64,000 nucleotides of DNA from Nitrospirillum sp034653355 (GTDB lineage Bacteria > Pseudomonadota > Alphaproteobacteria > Azospirillales > Azospirillaceae): positions 310,001-374,000 of the forward strand of contig NZ_JAYEER010000004.1 of assembly GCF_034653355.1 (NCBI RefSeq), in the 5' to 3' direction. Below are positions 49,273-57,874 of this stretch, in pieces. Under the pieces are notes generated by a model, which was not told the origin of the DNA, did no database searches, and worked only from the letters and a program-made list of their open reading frames with translations. The position numbers were made by a program, and so were the translations under genes. Each line of letters opens with the position of its first letter. Position 1 is the first letter of the stretch.

Positions 49273-50529
49273 CAGGCGCGCCCTCAGCCAGTCGGCCAGG
49301 GGCGCCCACACCTGTCCCGGCGCGCCGGCGCTGACCACCATGCCGATATGGCCCAGGCAGGGTTCCAGCCGGTCGCCGCCGGGGATGGCGTCGATCAGGG
49401 CGCGGGCGGCGCCCGGGGGCACGATGCGGTCGCGGGCGGGGATGATGGCCAGGGTGGGCAGGCGGATGGCGCGCGCGTCGATGGCCTGGCCGGCCACCCG
49501 CCAGGTGCCTTCCGCCGGGGCGTTGCGGCCATACCAGCCGCCCAGGCATTCCCGTGCCACGGGGGCCGCCAGCGGCACGCCGTCGTTCAGCCAGTCCTCC
49601 AGCGCCACGAAGTCCTGGGCGTCCTGGCTGTCCGGGTCCAGGGTGGCGTAGCGGCTGAACTTGCGCAGCGCCAGCAGCGGATCCAGCCCGGCGAACAGGA
49701 ACTGGATCATGTCCACCGGCAGCTCGCCCAGCCAGGTCAGCGCCGGTTCCAGCAGGGGCAGGACGGCGGCGGTGCGCAGGGCGGCGGCGGGATCGTCGGC
49801 GTGGAAGTCCCACGGGGCCGCCAACAGCACCAGGGCGGAGAGCGACTCCGGCCGCAACACGGCGGCGGCGGCGGCCAGCGTGCCGCCCATGCAATAGCCC
49901 ACCAGGGCCGGCGCCGGGCCCATCAGGTCGCGCGTGGCATCGACCGCGCGGGCCAGGCGGCCGGCGACATAGTCGGTCAGGCCGAACCCCCGCTCCACGG
50001 TGCCCACGGTGCCCCAGTCCAGCAGCAGCGGGCGAAAACCCCGGGTGGACAGCCAGCGTACCAGGCTCTTGCGCGCCGACAGGTCCAGCACATAGCCCCG
50101 GTTGACCAGCGAGGGCACGAACAGCAGCACCGGGCCTTTCGCCCCCGGCTGGCTGTAATCCAGCAGGCGGCTGTCGCCCTCCGTCCACACCGGGGCCGGG
50201 TCGGTGACGTCGCGCTGGTAGGGATTGCGGCGATAACGTTCCAGGCCGGTCAGTAGCGCGTCGAGTCGGCGCCGGGTTTCACGCTCAACCGCCGCGTTCA
50301 GCGCTTCCGGGTCGACGCCGGCGAGGTCGGCGCGTAGTTGGCGGCATCTCGGTTCCAGCTCCTTGCGCCAGATCGGCGAGCTGCCGTTCAAGAGCGGCAA
50401 TCCGGCCTGCGAGTTCAGCAAGACGGCCATCGCCGCCGTCAGGTGCGTCGCCAGCGGCCTGGGCCCCTGGCGGCGCTTCGGCGGGGGTGTCGTGGCCGTT
50501 CCGGCCGGCGGTGCTCGATGTGCTGGCAT
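49270..50529 (-). CDS. PhaC-like polyhydroxyalkanoate synthase (alpha/beta hydrolase)
   Basis: About 419 residues. The C-terminal two thirds are the PhaC alpha/beta-hydrolase core with lipase-like box GYCMGGTLA carrying the cysteine nucleophile, Asp in PARDRIVP and His in LGHIGMVV. PVLLFVPSLVNRGYVLDLSA is the oxyanion region. It polymerises hydroxyacyl-CoA into polyester storage granules. I place the start at 50529 because codon bias in this frame begins after it, although the frame is open to 50880. The first part overlaps a PhaE-like gene in another frame, and phaR lies divergently upstream. Confidence 0.8.
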   Translation of the reverse strand: MPAHRAPPAGTATTPPPKRRQGPRPLATHLTAAMAVLLNSQAGLPLLNGSSPIWRKELEPRCRQLRADLAGVDPEALNAAVERETRRRLDALLTGLERYRRNPYQRDVTDPAPVWTEGDSRLLDYSQPGAKGPVLLFVPSLVNRGYVLDLSARKSLVRWLSTRGFRPLLLDWGTVGTVERGFGLTDYVAGRLARAVDATRDLMGPAPALVGYCMGGTLAAAAAVLRPESLSALVLLAAPWDFHADDPAAALRTAAVLPLLEPALTWLGELPVDMIQFLFAGLDPLLALRKFSRYATLDPDSQDAQDFVALEDWLNDGVPLAAPVARECLGGWYGRNAPAEGTWRVAGQAIDARAIRLPTLAIIPARDRIVPPGAARALIDAIPGGDRLEPCLGHIGMVVSAGAPGQVWAPLADWLRARL

Positions 50530-50844
50530 AGGGCCCCCAGGGGAAGGTGGCGGGGGTGAGGAAGGGCGCGCCCTTCCAGGCGCCGGACCCAGGATTCGCG
50601 CCGCTGGCGGCGGTGGCGGCGAAGGGGCCGCCCCCGGCCAGGCCGCCTGGCCCAGCGTGCGCACCAGGCGGGCGAAGGCGCCCGTCATGTCCGGGTCGGC
50701 GGCCATGGCGGCCCACTGATCCTGCCACAAGTCCAGGTAGCGGCGGGCCAGCGACTCCATGCTGGGGGGCTCCCCTGGGGTGGGGGGGGCCTCGTCGACG
50801 GGCGCGTCGGACATGGGGGGCGGGACGTCTGGTTTGCGGGGCAT
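50285..50844 (-). pseudogene. PhaE-like PHA-synthase partner, frameshifted and overlapping phaC-like
   Basis: The N-terminal part (SLARRYLDLWQDQWAAMAAD, AFARLVRTLGQAAWPG) is in the frame of the PhaC-like gene, then one extra G in the five-base run at 50631-50635 (C on the plus strand) moves to another frame: GGGPFAATAASGANPGSGAW, ATFPWGPYAS, and a heptad coiled coil RLAELAGRIAALERQLADLA. This PhaE plan, an N-terminal helix pair, a linker and a terminal coiled coil, has about 186 residues and ends in a basic tail at 50285. It would overlap the PhaC-like start by 245 bases. PhaE is the accessory subunit of class III synthase. Tentative. Confidence 0.5.
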
Positions 50845-51007
50845 GGCGGGCAATCTACACCCCCCGCCGCCGCCTGGCAAAGCGATGGCGGAACGTCATA
50901 CGCGCATTGGTTCTTGGCAGGATGCTTGCACGTCCCGCACCGCATGGATTAGCTATGTGCAGTGCACCCGTTGTGCGGGTGATAAACATCGCCGGGAAAC
51001 GCCGCCT

Positions 51008-51619
51008 ATGGTCGACAAAGAAGATCCCAAGCCCGCGCCGATCACGATCAAGAAGTACGCCAACCGGCGTCTCTACAATACGGCCACCAGCTCATACGTG
51101 ACCCTGGACCATCTGTGCCAGATGGTGAAGGACGGCACCGACTTCGTCGTTTACGACGCCAAGACGGGCGACGACATCACGCGCTCGGTGCTGACGCAGA
51201 TCATCGTGGAAGAGGAATCCAAGGGCGGGCAGAACTTGCTGCCCATCGGTTTCCTGCGGCAGCTGATCAGCCTCTACGGCGACAACATGCAGTGGATGGT
51301 GCCAAAGTACCTGGAATACAGCATGCAGTCCTTCACCCGTAATCACGAGAAGATGCGGGACTACTTCCAGAACACCCTGGGCGGCATGTTCCCCTTTGGC
51401 TCGTTCGAGGAAGTGGGCAAGCAGAACATGGCCATGTTCGAACGGGCCATGCGCATGTTCTCGCCCCTGGCCGGCGCGGAAGGCGGCAAGCCCGAGGCGA
51501 GCGAGGCCCCCAAGGCCAAGCCCGCCAGCGGCGGCCAGTTCGACGAGCTGCAGAAGCGGCTGGACGAGCTGCAGCAGCAGTTGGTCTCCCTCACCAGCCT
51601 GGCCCGCAAGCCGGACTGA
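51008..51619 (+). CDS. phaR: PhaR, polyhydroxyalkanoate synthesis repressor
   Basis: About 203 residues. The N-terminal PHB/PHA accumulation regulator DNA-binding domain (KKYANRRLYNTATSSYV, SVLTQIIVEEESKGGQ) is followed by the PHB-binding region (LISLYGDNMQWMVPKYLEY) and a C-terminal coiled coil (FDELQKRLDELQQQLVSLT). PhaR binds PHA granules and represses phasin and its own gene until polymer appears. ATG 51008 is canonical. Divergent from the PhaE/PhaC-like genes. A strong terminator follows. Confidence 0.95.
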   Translation: MVDKEDPKPAPITIKKYANRRLYNTATSSYVTLDHLCQMVKDGTDFVVYDAKTGDDITRSVLTQIIVEEESKGGQNLLPIGFLRQLISLYGDNMQWMVPKYLEYSMQSFTRNHEKMRDYFQNTLGGMFPFGSFEEVGKQNMAMFERAMRMFSPLAGAEGGKPEASEAPKAKPASGGQFDELQKRLDELQQQLVSLTSLARKPD

Positions 51620-51671
51620 TCGGTCTGGCCTGGAGGCCGTTCCAGGCACCTTTGCGAAGGTCTGAAGAAGT

Positions 51672-51703
51672 CCCGGTCCGCGTTGTCGCGGCCGGGCTTT
51701 TTT
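51672..51703 (+). terminator. Intrinsic terminator after phaR
   Basis: CCCGGTCCGCG pairs with CGCGGCCGGG (one bulged T, TTGT loop) followed directly by TTTTTT. A textbook intrinsic terminator. The remaining bases to 51929 show no gene. Confidence 0.85.
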
Positions 51704-51929
51704 GTGCGCCTGCGATAGGACCCGTCCCGGTATCCGCTCGAGAAAAGACAGCTGTAAGTGGCGCCTCTCCTGGCCCGGTTGTGGGGTTGGGGGTTGCGCC
51801 AACGGCATTTCACGGGGTGCCGGACCCTGGGCTAAGGTTTGCGCCCCGGACGACAGGCCCGGTTCCAAGCGATAAACGGGGACCACCCGGCAGAGGGTGA
51901 CTCCCCTTCTGAAGGAAGATGAGGAAGAC

Positions 51930-52940
51930 ATGCCGCTGAACCGCAGGATTGTTCTGGCCTCGCGCCCGGAAGGGCTCCCGACAGAACAGAACTTCGGGAT
52001 GGAACAGACATCCATCCCCGTGGCGGGTCCCGGCCAGATGCTGCTGAAGACGCGGTGGCTCTCTCTCGACCCCTACATGCGCGCCCGCATGAGCGCCGCC
52101 AAGTCCTACACCCCGCCCATCGAGGTCGGCGGCCTGATGGTCGGCGGCACCATCGCCGAGGTGGTGGAGAGCAACGTCCCCGGTTTCCAAGCCGGCGATC
52201 TGGTGCTGTCCAACTCCGGCTGGCAGGAATACGCCGTGGCCGGGCCGAAGTCGGTGCACAAGCTGGACACCGACGGCCTGCCGGTGACGACGGCCCTGGG
52301 CGTGCTGGGCATGCCGGGCCTGACGGCCTACGTCGGCCTCTACGATATCGGCCAGCCCAAGCCGGGCGAGACGGTGGTGGTCTCCGCCGCCGCCGGCGCC
52401 GTGGGTTCCGTCGTCGGCCAATTGGCCAAGCTGAAGGGGGCACGCGCCGTCGGCATCGCCGGCGGGCCGGAGAAGTGCGCCTTCGTGGTGGATGAACTGG
52501 GCTTCGACGCCTGCGTCGACTACAAGGCCGGGAATTTCAAGGAAGCGCTGGCCGCCGCCTGTCCCAACGGTGTCGATGTCTATTTCGACAATGTCGGCGG
52601 CCGGGTGGCCGACGCGGTGTTCGATCTCTTGAACACCTTCGCCCGCGTGCCGCTGTGCGGCCGCATCGGCAACCTGAACGACACCGCCCCGCCGGCGGGC
52701 CCGGACCGGGTGCCGGCGCTGCTGTCCGCCATCCTGACCCGCCGCCTGCATGTGCAGGGCTTCATCGTTTCCGACCACTGGCACCGCAACGACGCCTTCC
52801 TGGAAGAGGTCGGGACCCTGGTGAAGGACGGCCATCTGCGCTATCGCGAGGACGTGACCGAGGGCCTGGAAAACGCCGTGTCGGCTTTCCTGGGCCTGCT
52901 GCAAGGCAAGAACCTGGGCAAGGCGCTGGTGAAGCTGTAA
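51930..52940 (+). CDS. NADP-dependent oxidoreductase, MDR family (CurA/leukotriene B4 dehydrogenase type)
   Basis: A 336-residue medium-chain reductase without zinc sites. NRRIVLASRPEGLPTEQNF is the family start; WLSLDPYMRARMS, the Rossmann loop AAAGAVGSVVGQLAKLKGA and VDVYFDNVGGRVADAV are typical of CurA/PTGR-like enzymes that reduce alpha,beta-unsaturated carbonyls. Probably detoxifies aldehydes or enones. ATG 51930 follows GAGGAAG. Ends in a strong hairpin. Confidence 0.93.
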   Translation: MPLNRRIVLASRPEGLPTEQNFGMEQTSIPVAGPGQMLLKTRWLSLDPYMRARMSAAKSYTPPIEVGGLMVGGTIAEVVESNVPGFQAGDLVLSNSGWQEYAVAGPKSVHKLDTDGLPVTTALGVLGMPGLTAYVGLYDIGQPKPGETVVVSAAAGAVGSVVGQLAKLKGARAVGIAGGPEKCAFVVDELGFDACVDYKAGNFKEALAAACPNGVDVYFDNVGGRVADAVFDLLNTFARVPLCGRIGNLNDTAPPAGPDRVPALLSAILTRRLHVQGFIVSDHWHRNDAFLEEVGTLVKDGHLRYREDVTEGLENAVSAFLGLLQGKNLGKALVKL

Positions 52941-52967
52941 GCCGGTTCCAGCACCGTCCTGGAGATC

Positions 52968-53002
52968 AAGCCCCCGCCCCGGTGAGCCCGGCGCGGGGGC
53001 TT
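52968..53002. terminator. Bidirectional terminator
   Basis: AAGCCCCCGC pairs with GCGGGGGCTT around a GC-rich loop, between the convergent oxidoreductase and DJ-1 genes. Confidence 0.75.
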
Positions 53003-53009
53003 CGTCATT

Positions 53010-53591
53010 CTACAGCCTGATTTCCGCACCCAGCACCGTCAGTAGCTGGGCCAGCCAGGCGGCGTGGGCGGGCCAGGCGGGGGCGGTCACCAGCTTGCCA
53101 TCGGTGACGGCGCCATCCACCGGGATGTCGGCGTACTCGCCGCCGGCCAAGATCACCTCCGGCCGGCAGGCGGGGTAGGCGGAGACCCTGCGGCCGGACA
53201 GCACACCGGCGGCGGCCAGGATTTGCGGACCGTGGCAGACGGCGGCGATGGCCTTGTCCTGGGCGGCGAAGGCCTTCACCAGGGCCAGCACGCGGCTGTC
53301 CAGGCGCAGGAACTCCGGCGCGCGGCCTCCGGGGATGACCAGGGCCACGTAGTCGTCGGCCTTCACGCTCTCGAAATCCGCGTTCAGCGTGAAGTCGTGC
53401 CCGCGCTTCTCGGTATAGGTCTGGTGGCCCTCGAAATCATGGATGGCGGTGGCCACCTTGTCGCCGGGGCGCTTGCCCGGTGCCACGGCGTCGACCTGAT
53501 AGCCCACCATGGACAGGGCCTGGAAGGGCACCATGGTCTCATAGTCCTCGGCGAAATCGCCGACGATCATCAGGATGCGCTTGGGGGCCAT
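53010..53591 (-). CDS. DJ-1/PfpI family protein
   Basis: A 193-residue class I glutamine-amidotransferase-like protein. The nucleophile elbow AAVCHGPQIL carries the conserved Cys; MIVGDFAEDYETMVPF and LVIPGGRAPEFL complete the fold, with a conserved Glu (DFAEDYE). Family members act as glyoxalase III, deglycase or chaperone; PfpI-like length fits a protease-annotated branch. Stand-alone; cytosolic. Confidence 0.92.
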   Translation of the reverse strand: MAPKRILMIVGDFAEDYETMVPFQALSMVGYQVDAVAPGKRPGDKVATAIHDFEGHQTYTEKRGHDFTLNADFESVKADDYVALVIPGGRAPEFLRLDSRVLALVKAFAAQDKAIAAVCHGPQILAAAGVLSGRRVSAYPACRPEVILAGGEYADIPVDGAVTDGKLVTAPAWPAHAAWLAQLLTVLGAEIRL

Positions 53592-53714
53592 GGTGTTCCT
53601 CCATCAGGACCGTTTGGGGGGCCCGATCAGGATGCTTGGAAACGGTGGAGGCGCCTATGAGCCTTAAGGGGGTAAGCCGGCGCCAATCCGATCAGGGCGC
53701 GATGACGATGGGCC

Positions 53715-55034
53715 TTACCGATCCGCCTGCCGGTTGACCACCGCCGTGACGGGCGCCAGGACGATGCCCCGGTCGCGCAGGCCCACGGCCCAGCGGGCGA
53801 TGCCTTCCAGCGTCACGGGATAGGGCTGGGCGTAGCCGACGGCGACGCCATTGAGCTTGGCCAGGCGTTCCAGTTCGGCCAGTTGGGCGGCGACGCCGGC
53901 GTCGGATGGCGCCCGGTCCACCTGCACGTCCGACACGGCCCGGGGCAGGCCCAGCTGGGTGGCGATGCGGGTCGCCTGGCTGGCGGTGGTGGGCCAGCTG
54001 TCGACATAGATCAGGCCGCGCCGCTGCACCTGGCGCAGCACCGTCTGCAGGCTGTCGTGGCTGGCCAGGAACTTGGTTCCGGTCAGGTTGGTCAGGCCGA
54101 CATAGCCGGTGGCGCTGGCCATGGCCGTCTCCAGCCGGTCCACGTTCTTCTCGTCCGGCAGGCTGGTCAGCAGCGTGCCGGGGCCGGGGTCGTTCTGGGG
54201 GAAGCGCTGCGGCTCCATCGGCACCTGCAGCAGCACCTCGTGCCCATCGCCGCGCGCCTGGTCCACCGCCTTCTGCAGGTTGGGGGCGCCGGCGGCGAAC
54301 GCCAGGGTGACGGCGGCCGGCATGCGGGCCAGCACCTTTTCCAGGGCGCTGGGCGACCAGCCCAGGTCGGCCATCACCAGGGCGATGCGCGGGCGCTTGT
54401 CATCCTGGGGGAAGGGGCGGCTGTAGGCCTGCCAGGGGGCGGGGCCCTTGGCGGGCATGCGCGGCAGGTAGCCCGCCCGTGTCTTTTCCAGCAGGTCGTC
54501 ATTGCGGCTGGGCGCCAGCTTGACGGTCACGTCCATGGGATCGGGGTCGTGCGGCGCGGCGTCTGTCGCCGGCTTCACCACCCCCTCGGCCGGTGCGGCC
54601 GCGCGCGGGGCGTCCACCGGGCGGGGACCACCCTGAGGCAAGGTGACGATGATGTCGGCCAGGGTGCTGGCCTTGCGCCGCGCGGCCGCCGTCTCCTCGG
54701 CCGTGGCGGCCAGCCAGGCGACCGTACCCGCCACGGCCAGCACCGTCAGGGCCACGGCCACGGCGAACAGGTTCAGCCGGCGGCGCGGCTTGTCGTCCTG
54801 ATCGCCGCGCTTGCCATCCACGGCCGCGGTTGAAGCCCCGGCGCGGCCGGCGCGCTTAGGCACACCCAGGCGCGCCGCCAGCACGTCGGCGGACGCGTCC
54901 TCGTCCGCGCCGGCCAGCAGCGCCTCGAAGGCGTCGTCATCGCCGCCCTTCTTGCGTTTTGTTGTCTTTGCCGCCTTGGCAGGCTTGTCCTTGCGCGAGG
55001 CAAGGGCCTTCAGGCGGATGGGAAGGGCGGCCAA
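53715..55034 (-). CDS. Divergent polysaccharide deacetylase family protein (YibQ/DUF610)
   Basis: A 439-residue protein: basic N-terminus, one membrane helix (about 88-110), an Ala/Pro linker, then a divergent polysaccharide-deacetylase barrel from about 215 (RIALVMADLGWSPSALEKVL, VTLAFAAGAPNLQKAVDQA, EVLLQVPMEP, GLIYVDSWPT). Position right after ctpA matches the conserved gpmI-envC-ctpA-yibQ order. Probably anchored in the inner membrane with a periplasmic domain acting on peptidoglycan or glycans; catalysis is unproven and some metal ligands look absent. A TTG start is likely. Confidence 0.9.
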   Translation of the reverse strand: MAALPIRLKALASRKDKPAKAAKTTKRKKGGDDDAFEALLAGADEDASADVLAARLGVPKRAGRAGASTAAVDGKRGDQDDKPRRRLNLFAVAVALTVLAVAGTVAWLAATAEETAAARRKASTLADIIVTLPQGGPRPVDAPRAAAPAEGVVKPATDAAPHDPDPMDVTVKLAPSRNDDLLEKTRAGYLPRMPAKGPAPWQAYSRPFPQDDKRPRIALVMADLGWSPSALEKVLARMPAAVTLAFAAGAPNLQKAVDQARGDGHEVLLQVPMEPQRFPQNDPGPGTLLTSLPDEKNVDRLETAMASATGYVGLTNLTGTKFLASHDSLQTVLRQVQRRGLIYVDSWPTTASQATRIATQLGLPRAVSDVQVDRAPSDAGVAAQLAELERLAKLNGVAVGYAQPYPVTLEGIARWAVGLRDRGIVLAPVTAVVNRQADR

Positions 55035-55063
55035 GGGGTCCCCATCGGTTGGCTACGGCGTCG

Positions 55064-56533
55064 TCAGTTGGTGGCCTTGGACTGCTGCAACAGCGACAGG
55101 CCGCGCAGCAGGTCCAAGGCACGGGTGAGCTGGTAATCCTGGGGCGTGGCGTCGCCGGTGGCGGCCGGTGGCACCGGCGTGCCGGGCGCGTCCTGGCCCT
55201 TGGCTCCGGCCTTGGGGTCCTGGGTCTTGGAGTCGACCTTGGCCTTGTCGGCGCCAACCCCCTTGTTGTCGGGGGTCTTGCCGTCGGGCGTCTTCGCGTC
55301 CGGGGCCTTTTCCGAGGTCTTGTCCTTGGCGTCGTCCGGCTTGGCCGGCTGCTTTGCGCCCGGGTCGGTGTTGCGCAGGGCGTGCGGCAGGTCGGCCTCG
55401 CGCCGGCGGATGACGCCGGCGGGCGTGCCCACCTCTTCCACCTTGGCCTGCTGCACCTCGATGTCCGGCGTGATGCCCAGCTGCTGGATGGACCGGCCGG
55501 ACGGCGTGTAGTAACGCGCCGTGGTCAGCTTCATGGCGTTGCCGCCGGGCATGGGCATGAGGGTCTGGACCGAGCCCTTGCCGAAGCTCTGCGTCCCCAT
55601 GAGGATGGCGCGCTTGTGGTCCTGCAGCGCGCCGGCCACGATTTCCGAGGCCGAGGCGGTGCCGCCGTTGATCAGCACCACCAGGGGCAGGCCGTGGACG
55701 GCGTCGCCCGCCTTGGCGTTGTAGCGCTCGCCCTGGTCGGGGCGGCGGCCGCGGGTGGAGACGATCTCGCCCCGCTCCAGGAAGGTGTCGCTGACCGAAA
55801 TGGCCTGGTCCAGCAGGCCGCCGGGGTTGTTGCGCAGGTCCAGCACATAGCCCACGACCTTGTCGCCCAACTCCTTCTGGATGCCGGCGAGCGCCTTGTC
55901 CAGGCCCACCTGCGTCTGCTCGGTGAAGCCCGACAGGCGGATGTAGCCGACGTTGCCTTCCACCCGCCACCGCACCGACTGCACCTTGATGACCGCGCGG
56001 GTCAGGGTGAAGTTCAGCGGCTGGGGCACGTTGTTGCGGTGGATGGTCACCTTGATGTCGGTGCCGGGGGTGCCGCGCATCTTCTCCACCGCCTCGTTCA
56101 GGCCCAGGCCGACGATGGCCTCGTCGTTCAGGTGGGTGATGTAGTCGCCGGGCTGCACGCCGGCGCGGGAGGCGGGGGTGTCGTCGATGGGCGAGATCAC
56201 CTTGACCACGCCGTTCTCTTCCGTGACCTCCAGGCCCAGGCCGCCGAACTCGCCCTTGGTCTGGACCTGCATGTCCTCCCAATTCTTCTTGTTCATGAAG
56301 TTCGAGTGCGGGTCGAGGGAGGCCAGCATGCCGTTGATGGCGGCTTCGACCAGCTGGTCGTCCGGCACTTCCTCGACATAGTCGGACTTCACGCGTTCGA
56401 ACGCTTCGGTGAACAGTTCCAGCTGCTTGTAGGTTTCCGCCTTGATCGGTGGCTTGGCGTCCAGCGGCCGGGACAGGGGGCTTGCCAGATAGACCAGGGC
56501 CACGACGGCCACGGAGGTCAGCAGTTTCTTCAT
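55064..56533 (-). CDS. ctpA: CtpA, S41-family carboxy-terminal processing protease
   Basis: A 489-residue periplasmic protease. Signal/anchor helix at the N-terminus (VAVVALVYLASPLS), PDZ domain (GLGLEVTEENGVVKVISPID, GVQPGDYITHLNDE) and S41 domain with catalytic Ser in GGTASASEIVAGAL and Lys in GTQSFGKGSVQ. It trims peptidoglycan-related and other envelope proteins from the C-terminus. Its C-terminus has a long Lys/Asp/Pro-rich linker (about 385-455) and a short helix. The ATG lies one base after the envC-like stop, showing coupling. Ends 29 bases before the yibQ-like start. Confidence 0.96.
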   Translation of the reverse strand: MKKLLTSVAVVALVYLASPLSRPLDAKPPIKAETYKQLELFTEAFERVKSDYVEEVPDDQLVEAAINGMLASLDPHSNFMNKKNWEDMQVQTKGEFGGLGLEVTEENGVVKVISPIDDTPASRAGVQPGDYITHLNDEAIVGLGLNEAVEKMRGTPGTDIKVTIHRNNVPQPLNFTLTRAVIKVQSVRWRVEGNVGYIRLSGFTEQTQVGLDKALAGIQKELGDKVVGYVLDLRNNPGGLLDQAISVSDTFLERGEIVSTRGRRPDQGERYNAKAGDAVHGLPLVVLINGGTASASEIVAGALQDHKRAILMGTQSFGKGSVQTLMPMPGGNAMKLTTARYYTPSGRSIQQLGITPDIEVQQAKVEEVGTPAGVIRRREADLPHALRNTDPGAKQPAKPDDAKDKTSEKAPDAKTPDGKTPDNKGVGADKAKVDSKTQDPKAGAKGQDAPGTPVPPAATGDATPQDYQLTRALDLLRGLSLLQQSKATN

Positions 56534-56534
56534 C

Positions 56535-57845
56535 TTACCCTTGTCCTTTACCCTCGGTGCCCGCGAAGCCGCGCAGGGGATTGATCGGCTGACCACCCCG
56601 CCGCAACTCGAAATACAATGTGGGGGTTCCGTCGCTGGCCATGGCGCCCATGGGCTCGCCGGTCAACACACGTTGTCCCACCCGCGTATCGATCCGACCC
56701 AATCCCGCGATCAGGCTATGATAGCCATTGGGGTGCTCGACGATCAAGATGAGGCCATATCCCTTGAAGGGTCCGGCGAAGACCACCGATCCCTCATACG
56801 GCGCCACCACCGGCGACCCGGCGCGCGCGCTGATGCGCACCCCGCGGCTGGTGGTGCCCACGGCGTCCTGCTCGCCATAACGCTGGGCCACGGGGCCCGC
56901 CACCGGCAGGGTCATGCCACCCAGCGCCATGCCGCCCGGCACGTCCTTGGGCGTCCGGCCCATGGCGGCCAGCCGCTCCTGCGCCTTTTTCTGCCGCGCC
57001 TCCTCGGCCAGCTGGCGCTTCTGCGCCTCCGCCTGGCGGGCGCGTTCGGCGGCGGCCTTGCGCTCCGCCTCCAGCTTTTCCACCAGGTCGCGCAGGTCGC
57101 CGGCCTGGGCGGTCAGCACCGCCATGTGGCCGGCCACGTCCTGCAGTTCGGCGTCGTTGGCCTGGGACAGGGCTTCGCGCCGCGACACCAGGTCGCGCAA
57201 CTCCCCCTCGCGCTTTTCCAGGTCCTTCTTCGCCGTCAGGGCCTGGGCGCGCTTGTCCGCCAGCTTCTGGCGCAGGGCGGCCAGGTCGCGCAACTGCACG
57301 GCCAGGGCGTCCGCCCGTTTCTTCAGCTGGGGAATGGCCTCGCGCAGCAGCAGGGCGCTTTTCACCATTTCGCCCGGCGCCTCCGGCCGGGCCACCATGG
57401 CCTCCGGCGGCAGGCGGGACAGGCGCTGCAGGGCGCCCAGCAGGTCCGCCAGCGCGGCGCGGTCGGCGTCGATGCGGGCCACCTGCTCCTGCTCGTTGGC
57501 GGCCAGTCCGGCCAGCGACTGCTCCACCGCGCGCAGGGCGTCATCCTGGCGGCGCTGGTCCTCCGCCACGGCCACGGACTTGGCGCGCAGGTCGGCCAGC
57601 TCGCGCTCCAGGGCGTCGTTCTTGGCGTCCAGCGCGGCCTTGCGGGCCTGATCCGCCTTCAGGTCCTTTTCCACCTTATCCAGTTGGCGCTGGGCGTCCC
57701 GGGGGACGGCGCCGCCTTGGGGGGCCGTCGTCTGCGCCACGGGCGTCAGCACCACCGGCGGGGCGTGCTCAGCCCACGCCGATCCCGGCGCCAGCAGGGC
57801 CAGCGCCAGGGGCAACAGTCGGAACGGGGCCTTGTTCGGGATCAC
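56535..57845 (-). CDS. EnvC-like murein hydrolase activator with degenerate LytM domain
   Basis: About 436 residues: signal peptide (LLPLALALLAPGSAWA), long Ala/Glu/Arg coiled coil (about 45-300) and C-terminal M23/LytM domain (RGVRISARAGSPVVAPYEGS, GYGLILIVEHPNGYHSLIAG). The canonical zinc ligands (HxxxD and HxH) are not intact, as in EnvC and NlpD, which activate amidases instead of cutting peptidoglycan. It thus probably activates an amidase for daughter-cell separation. GTG 57845 gives the right signal peptide. It lies 29 bases after gpmI and one base before ctpA. Confidence 0.9.
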   Translation of the reverse strand: MIPNKAPFRLLPLALALLAPGSAWAEHAPPVVLTPVAQTTAPQGGAVPRDAQRQLDKVEKDLKADQARKAALDAKNDALERELADLRAKSVAVAEDQRRQDDALRAVEQSLAGLAANEQEQVARIDADRAALADLLGALQRLSRLPPEAMVARPEAPGEMVKSALLLREAIPQLKKRADALAVQLRDLAALRQKLADKRAQALTAKKDLEKREGELRDLVSRREALSQANDAELQDVAGHMAVLTAQAGDLRDLVEKLEAERKAAAERARQAEAQKRQLAEEARQKKAQERLAAMGRTPKDVPGGMALGGMTLPVAGPVAQRYGEQDAVGTTSRGVRISARAGSPVVAPYEGSVVFAGPFKGYGLILIVEHPNGYHSLIAGLGRIDTRVGQRVLTGEPMGAMASDGTPTLYFELRRGGQPINPLRGFAGTEGKGQG

Positions 57846-57874
57846 GCCGGGGCTGCGCTCACTCGGGTGTCGGC

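Noticed and set aside
49270..50880. A single 536-residue PhaC-like protein starting at 50880
   Set aside because: The region 50460-50635 in that frame is proline/arginine noise while another frame looks coding; a start at 50529 with a separate PhaE-like gene explains the sequence better.
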